Made by a program: the position numbers and the translations under genes
Shown: positions 5,754 through 9,169 of the stretch, piece by piece
Position numbering within the stretch: position 1 is the stretch's first letter
Layout: the number at the start of each line of letters is the position of its first letter
Assembly: GCA_002439285.1 (NCBI GenBank)
Contig: DJTQ01000429.1
Span: 1-9,169 of the forward strand
Length of the DNA: 9,169 nucleotides
Reading direction: 5' to 3'
DNA from: Paenibacillaceae bacterium UBA6304
GTDB lineage: Bacteria; Bacillota; Bacilli; Paenibacillales; Paenibacillaceae
The notes under the pieces: generated by a model
What the model was told of the DNA's origin: nothing
What the model saw: only the letters and a program-made list of their open reading frames with translations
Database searches by the model: none

Positions 5754-6617
5754 CTATTCCCGGTCATTCCCGCCCGGAGCCGGCTTTCTCTCACCTGTTA
5801 GAGGCTCTGTCTCCCCTGCATAGTATCTGGCCAGTTCGACCATCATACTGCCCATGCGCTCTTCACGCGGGGCTACCACCCGGGGTACTCCGGCTTCAAA
5901 CAGTCCTTGCGCAGTGACTTTGCCGACGGCCACGGCGATAACTGGCCCCCGCAGCGCCTCCATCAAAGCATCGCTCTTCCCTTGGTCCGCGGCATGCTCC
6001 ATCAGAAACCGCACCTGCGGGCCGCTAGTAAAAGTAACGGCATCCAGAAGCCCTTCGGTCAGATCCGCAAGCAGCAGGTCGAGATCTTCACGCGGCGGGG
6101 CGATATGCCGATAAGGGAGAATCTGCCGGCAGGAGGCCCCTTGCGCTTCAAGCCAAGACACCAATTTGGGGGCTGGGTCACCGTGAAGCTGCAATATGAC
6201 GTCTTTGCCATGGAAATCATATTCGGCCAAACCGCGGATCAATCCTTCCGTACTGCCATCATCGTCCCTCACGAGCGGAGTGAGCTGACGCTTCTTCAGC
6301 ACATTCACCGTTTTGTAACCTCTCGCGGCTATGCAGCTGTCCCGCAGAATGTCCCACCAGTCCTGGGCAACCCCCATGTCCTCGGCCGTTTCGAACAAGG
6401 CGTCGATTCCCATCCCGGTTGTAAAAATGGACCACGCCGGCGGTTGCGACACCCAGGATACGAGGCCGTTCCGCAAATCAAGGTCATCCAGCAGCACGGT
6501 TCCCTGCGCGGGTCTGTACAAAGGAATGCCCCCCATATTCTCGACCAGTTTACCGAGTTCTTCCGAGCGGCGAGGCCCGGTGATCGCTACTCTTTTCCCT
6601 TCCAACCTTCGTGCCAT
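5754..6617 (-). CDS. Uroporphyrinogen-III synthase (HemD-like), stand-alone
   Basis: Predicted to close and isomerise hydroxymethylbilane to uroporphyrinogen III, the branch point to haem, sirohaem and cobamides, in the cytosol. The 287 residues show the two-lobed HemD pattern: N-terminal strand and loop KRVAITGPRRSEELGKLV (8-25) with the paired-lobe IPLYRPA, WSIFTTGMGIDALF (62-75), the linker GSTEGLIRGL (121-130), ILPYRHIAPP (166-175), the second-lobe signature DAVTFTSGPQVR (192-203) and VIAVAVGKVTAQGLFEAGV (216-234). The family is poorly conserved, and identification rests on this whole pattern. A TTG at 6635 opens the frame but is upstream of AGGAGG (six bases before ATG 6617), so 6617 is chosen. 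It has its own good -10 box and is not next to hemA, hemC, hemB or hemL here, unlike the classical Bacillus hemAXCDBL order; it may be a second copy. The C-terminal 25 residues are hydrophilic and probably disordered. Confidence 0.85.
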   Translation of the reverse strand: MARRLEGKRVAITGPRRSEELGKLVENMGGIPLYRPAQGTVLLDDLDLRNGLVSWVSQPPAWSIFTTGMGIDALFETAEDMGVAQDWWDILRDSCIAARGYKTVNVLKKRQLTPLVRDDDGSTEGLIRGLAEYDFHGKDVILQLHGDPAPKLVSWLEAQGASCRQILPYRHIAPPREDLDLLLADLTEGLLDAVTFTSGPQVRFLMEHAADQGKSDALMEALRGPVIAVAVGKVTAQGLFEAGVPRVVAPREERMGSMMVELARYYAGETEPLTGERKPAPGGNDRE

Positions 6618-6667
6618 GTATTCCCTCCTGTTCAAGCCGATGTCGGCCGCTTGTTTGTTAATTCCAG

Positions 6668-6673
6668 ATTATA
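6668..6673 (-). promoter_or_regulatory. -10 box TATAAT of the HemD-like gene
   Basis: A consensus TATAAT read on the minus strand stands about 50 bp before the ATG at 6617. The -35 region is weak: TTTACT at a 15-bp spacing is the best match to TTGACA. A short palindrome TGCCCAATCGGGCA lies just upstream of it and might be an operator. The promoter would start transcription near 6661 and serve the HemD-like gene and, since no terminator is visible after it, perhaps also the phasin-AarF pair. Confidence 0.55.
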
Positions 6674-6732
6674 CGACCCAAAGAAGGAAGTAAATGCCCG
6701 ATTGGGCAATGGCAGGCTCCTGGTCCTTAACC

Positions 6733-6773
6733 AAAAAAAGCTGTCCCCCAGCGGCATTTCGCTGAGGAACAGC
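6733..6773 (-). terminator. Strong intrinsic terminator of the chemotaxis gene
   Basis: GCTGTTCCTCAGCG (6773-6760) pairs over all 14 positions with CGCTGGGGGACAGC (6753-6740), using two G-U pairs, around a six-base loop and followed directly by T7. It lies about 40 bp after the stop of the chemoreceptor gene. It is a textbook Rho-independent terminator separating that gene from the HemD-like unit. Confidence 0.93.
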
Positions 6774-6811
6774 CTACGCAACGGGCGCTGGATATCCCTA
6801 AAACTATAATT

Positions 6812-8059
6812 TCACTTGCGTACCTTGAATTTTCCTGCCTGTTCTTGAAGCTGTGCGGCCATACGGGACAACTCAGCCGAGGACGAGGCAACTTCTTCGA
6901 TAGAGGCAAGTTGCTCTTCGGCCGCCGCTGAAATGGTTTGCGTGTTACCAGCCGACTCTTCGGCAACGACACGTATGCCGCTTATCGACTCCGAGACTCT
7001 CCCGGCACCTGCGGCTAACTCCTGAGCCGATGCCAACACGCCTTCGATCTTCTCGGAAGTCCCCCGGACCGCTTTGCGGATCCGCGAGAAGGAACGTCCG
7101 GACGTATCTACCGCAATGATTCCTTCCTCTACGCCCCGTTTCGCATTTTCCATCGAATCCAGCGCACGCCTGACCTCGGATTGAATGCCTCCGATCAAAT
7201 CTTCAATCTGATGGGCCGACTTCTCCGACCCTTCCGCCAGCTTACGGACTTCCGAGGCTACCACGGCGAAGCCCTTTCCTTGTTCACCGGCTCTGGCCGC
7301 TTCGATAGAAGCGTTCAATGCCAGCATATTCGTCTGCTTGGCGATGCCCGTGATCATCTCCGCCATTCCGCCGATATTTTCCGTAAGCCCGCCTAATGTC
7401 TCGATGACGGTTCCCAGCTCCTCGACGGTATGTTGGATATGTTCTATTTTCTCCACGACACTGATTACGGAGGTATTCCCTTCTTCGGCTACCTCCCTTG
7501 TCCGTTCCATCGTTTCGGTAAATGTCCGAATATGCTCGGAAATGATAACGGCCTGGCTGGACATCTCCTCCACGCCTTTAATGCCGGTTTCGATGCTATT
7601 CTTCTGCTGTTCACTGCCTGAGGCCATCTCTTGGATTGCGACAGTGACATGCTGGATCGCTTTCGTCGTTTGCTCCGCACCGGCGGATAGCTGTCCGGCC
7701 GAGGCGGTTACCTGGTTTGTCGTATCGCGGACACTTGTGATCATATCGTTCAAATTGTCGACCATCCGTTGTATGTGATTACTAAGAATACCGATTTCAT
7801 CCGACCGAGTTAATCCATCGACACGTTTCGTCAAATCCCCTTGGCTAATCAACCGGGTCGTTTCGCTCAATCTGTCCAGCGGAACAGCGATGCTGCGGAT
7901 CGCAAACCATGCGGCCGCTGCAGCGATCACCAGAGATATGCCTGCAATGACCCATAACCTTCCTTCCATCTCACTGGAAATTAGAAACTCTAACAAAATC
8001 GGAACCAAAGCAGCAACAACAGTAGATACCAACAAAGTGATTCTGACGCGCTTTTTCAT
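6812..8059 (-). CDS. Methyl-accepting chemotaxis protein without an extracellular sensor domain
   Basis: A 415-residue chemoreceptor-type membrane protein expected to control CheA through CheW. Layout: TM1 (about 7-27), a loop of only some seven residues, TM2 (about 35-54), a HAMP linker (about 55-107, with Pro60 and the DEIG motif at 87-90), then a long helical signalling domain. The conserved hairpin tip is intact (NMLALNASIEAARAGE, 244-259, followed by GKGFAVVASEVRKLAE). Glu/Gln pairs suitable for methylation occur in the adaptation helices (for example AGAEQTTKA and SAAAEEQLAS). With no ligand-binding domain outside the membrane, it must sense through the membrane, the HAMP region, or a partner. 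An upstream in-frame GTG at 8065 exists, but the GAGGGG element is too close to it; ATG 8059 is preferred. A strong terminator follows and a sigma-D-like promoter precedes, so it is probably monocistronic. Confidence 0.93.
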   Translation of the reverse strand: MKKRVRITLLVSTVVAALVPILLEFLISSEMEGRLWVIAGISLVIAAAAAWFAIRSIAVPLDRLSETTRLISQGDLTKRVDGLTRSDEIGILSNHIQRMVDNLNDMITSVRDTTNQVTASAGQLSAGAEQTTKAIQHVTVAIQEMASGSEQQKNSIETGIKGVEEMSSQAVIISEHIRTFTETMERTREVAEEGNTSVISVVEKIEHIQHTVEELGTVIETLGGLTENIGGMAEMITGIAKQTNMLALNASIEAARAGEQGKGFAVVASEVRKLAEGSEKSAHQIEDLIGGIQSEVRRALDSMENAKRGVEEGIIAVDTSGRSFSRIRKAVRGTSEKIEGVLASAQELAAGAGRVSESISGIRVVAEESAGNTQTISAAAEEQLASIEEVASSSAELSRMAAQLQEQAGKFKVRK

Positions 8060-8100
8060 GAACACAGGTCCCCTCTACAAAAATCTTCACCAGCTTATTT

Positions 8101-8129
8101 ATTTCGACATCCAATGTTTCAATCCTTTA
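8101..8129 (-). promoter_or_regulatory. Candidate sigma-D (flagellar/chemotaxis) promoter of the chemoreceptor gene
   Basis: On the minus strand TAAA (8129-8126) is followed by GTCGAAAT (8108-8101), which matches six of eight positions of the sigma-D -10 element GCCGATAT. The spacer is 17 bp, one or two longer than usual. The implied start near 8094 lies about 35 nt before the ATG, a normal distance. Chemoreceptor genes in Bacilli are commonly sigma-D dependent, which supports the call. Confidence 0.4.
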
Positions 8130-8176
8130 TGTTCTTTCTCCATTCCAACCAAAAATTAGGCTATGTAAACTCTGTA

Positions 8177-8224
8177 ATAAAAAGGAAGAGCCGCCCCTCA
8201 GTTCAAGCTTACAGGGCAGCCCTT
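8177..8224 (-). terminator. Intrinsic terminator after the winged-helix regulator gene
   Basis: On the minus strand AAGGGCTGCCC (just after 8224) pairs with GGGGCGGCTCTT, giving roughly 11-12 bp with several G-U pairs and a loop of about 14 bases, followed by CCTTTTTATT. It lies about 50 bp after the regulator stop and separates it from the chemoreceptor unit. Confidence 0.75.
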
Positions 8225-8273
8225 TATGTCCATCTGACTAACTTAACCGAGTGAGTGATTCCGCCGCCTGCGT

Positions 8274-9101
8274 TTAGTCCGCCAAACGGTACCCTACACC
8301 TCTCACGGTTGCAATATATACGGAATTCACCGCTCGATCGCCCAGTTTCTTGCGCAAACTCTTGATATGAACGTCAACGATATTGCTACCGCCCAGGAAT
8401 GAGGTCCCCCACACTTCCGCAAGCAGTTCTTCCCGCGATAGAACGGACCCTTCGCGTTCCAGCAATTTAACGAGCAGTTCGTATTCCGTCTTGGTCAGCC
8501 CGATCTTGGCTCCACTGCGATATACAGCCATTTTCTTGCGATCGATCCACAAATCCTTGAAGATCGCCGGTGAAGTCCCCGTCAGCAAGCGGGAAGCCGG
8601 CGTTTGTCTGCCTCCACTACGAATGATACGTTGGGCATGATAGTTAATCTCTCCCGGACGAGCCGGCCATACGAGAAGCTCTTGATTCATCATCCCTTGA
8701 TCCAGCTTAGGAAGGAGCGTCTCGTTAACCAGTAACAGAGAAGGAACGCTACCAGCTTCCTGTACGAGCGACTTCATGGAGGTCACTTCCTCCGAATCTT
8801 TGAACGGGGTCAAGTCGAAGATTAACAGGTCCGCTGTTTGTGCGTTACGAATTCCTTGCTCCCAATGGTGGAATACCAACACGTCGAAGCAACCTTCGGA
8901 CAAATCGCGAACCAATTCGTGAATTCCGCTGGGGAAAGGACTGACCAAAATAACCCGCTGCGTTACCGGGCACATCTCCCAGCTCTCGAGCGGGTCAAGG
9001 GATGGCGTGTCGCCGTCTTCTTCCGGGCGTCTGAACGGAGTTGCCGTTCCGGTTTGAACGTCTTCCCGACTCTTCACTTCTTCTGCCGGCACGATGGACA
9101 C
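8274..9101 (-). CDS. OmpR-type winged-helix regulator with degenerate receiver-like domain
   Basis: A 275-residue transcription factor. The C-terminal part (about 180-275) is a clear OmpR/PhoB winged helix: LTKTEYELLVKLL (202-214), REELLAEVWG (223-232), recognition helix region NIVDVHIKSLRKKLG (240-254) and wing VRGVGYRL (266-273). Residues about 48-160 have a receiver-like alternation of strands and helices. Asp96 (LLIFD) is at the usual phosphoacceptor place, but the acidic pair after strand one is replaced by VSP (53-55), the Thr/Ser position is Asn126, and the conserved Lys is replaced by Trp (VWP, 144-146). Phosphotransfer is therefore unlikely, and the domain may be controlled by oligomerisation or ligand. 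The first 45 residues are disordered and acidic. No histidine kinase is adjacent. Its 5' end overlaps the Fur-family gene by 28 bp, so the two are probably coexpressed. The GTG at 9101 is chosen as the longest frame; a GTG at 9092 with a G-rich tract ten bases upstream is a real alternative. Confidence 0.88.
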   Translation of the reverse strand: MSIVPAEEVKSREDVQTGTATPFRRPEEDGDTPSLDPLESWEMCPVTQRVILVSPFPSGIHELVRDLSEGCFDVLVFHHWEQGIRNAQTADLLIFDLTPFKDSEEVTSMKSLVQEAGSVPSLLLVNETLLPKLDQGMMNQELLVWPARPGEINYHAQRIIRSGGRQTPASRLLTGTSPAIFKDLWIDRKKMAVYRSGAKIGLTKTEYELLVKLLEREGSVLSREELLAEVWGTSFLGGSNIVDVHIKSLRKKLGDRAVNSVYIATVRGVGYRLAD

Positions 9102-9169
9102 ACCCCCCCGAATACAACATGGGCATGATGCACATCATACCCGGTTTCTTTGGCTACAGCGCTGCTCCA
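9074..9169 (-). CDS. Fur-family metalloregulator, C-terminal end only
   Basis: The last 31 codons of a gene entering from beyond the right edge: the end reads AVAKETGYDVHHAHVVFGGV, then CPSCRQKK and stop. The order of a Gly/Tyr segment, a His-rich strand, G-V-C and a CxxC pair is the C-terminal pattern of Fur, Zur and PerR proteins, where the CxxC helps hold a structural zinc and the histidines lie in or near the metal-sensing site. Which subfamily it belongs to cannot be told without the N-terminal DNA-binding part. It likely responds to iron, zinc or peroxide and dimerises. The stop TGA lies inside the downstream regulator gene (28-bp overlap in another frame), indicating an operon. A G7 run (9109-9103) falls in the Gly-Gly codons before the CxxC. 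Confidence 0.8.
   Translation of the reverse strand, partial: WSSAVAKETGYDVHHAHVVFGGVCPSCRQKK

Noticed and set aside
5907..6809. Long plus-strand open frame (300 codons) opposite the HemD-like gene, and similar ones at 4449-5210 and 1638-2312
   Set aside because: They are antisense to well-supported genes, lack ribosome sites and family patterns, and are expected from GC-rich codon bias.
9103..9109. G7 tract as a phase-variable switch for the Fur-family gene
   Set aside because: Seven Gs are short for slippage, and the frame through it gives a normal Fur-family C-terminus with its CxxC, so no sign of switching.

Overview
The window looks like a chromosomal segment from a Gram-positive, endospore-former-type Firmicute, most likely Paenibacillus or a close relative. 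This is inferred from AGGAGG-type ribosome binding sites, roughly 55% GC, TTG/GTG starts, and the gene families present (DUF3243, VanY-type lipoprotein carboxypeptidase, RG-tailed DEAD-box helicase, phasin-like/AarF pair). No marker gene fixes the species. Every supported gene lies on the minus strand, so the window reads as transcription from right (9169) to left (1).

Right to left: the C-terminus of a Fur-family metalloregulator (9074-9169, cut by the window edge) overlaps a winged-helix regulator whose receiver-like domain has lost key phosphorylation residues (8274-9101). An intrinsic terminator (8177-8224) closes that unit. A short methyl-accepting chemotaxis protein with almost no extracellular part (6812-8059) follows; it has a sigma-D-like promoter candidate upstream and a very strong terminator downstream (6733-6773). 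Next, a perfect TATAAT -10 box precedes a stand-alone uroporphyrinogen-III synthase-like gene (5754-6617). A phasin-like small protein (5316-5624) and an AarF/UbiB/ABC1 atypical kinase (3642-5312) come next, only 3 bp apart and clearly an operon.

A gene-free stretch of about 700 bp (2940-3641) is the most unusual part. It holds four copies of a 23-bp imperfect palindrome at 51-62 bp intervals, three copies of a GGGTGTCCC end-like motif forming a 400-bp terminal inverted repeat and a 44-bp compound hairpin, and the putative structured leader of the next gene. That gene is a DEAD-box RNA helicase with a long Gly/Arg-rich tail (1515-2939). A D-Ala-D-Ala carboxypeptidase lipoprotein (437-1375) and the start of a DUF3243 protein (1-330, cut by the edge) complete the window.

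The genes do not form one pathway. They are separate small housekeeping or envelope/sensing units: metal/redox-type regulation, chemotaxis, tetrapyrrole synthesis, a membrane kinase with its small partner, RNA remodelling, and peptidoglycan trimming. I see no defence system, prophage, CRISPR, tRNA or rRNA. The best candidates for something undescribed are the palindrome array/MITE-like region and the degenerate-receiver regulator coupled to the Fur-family gene.
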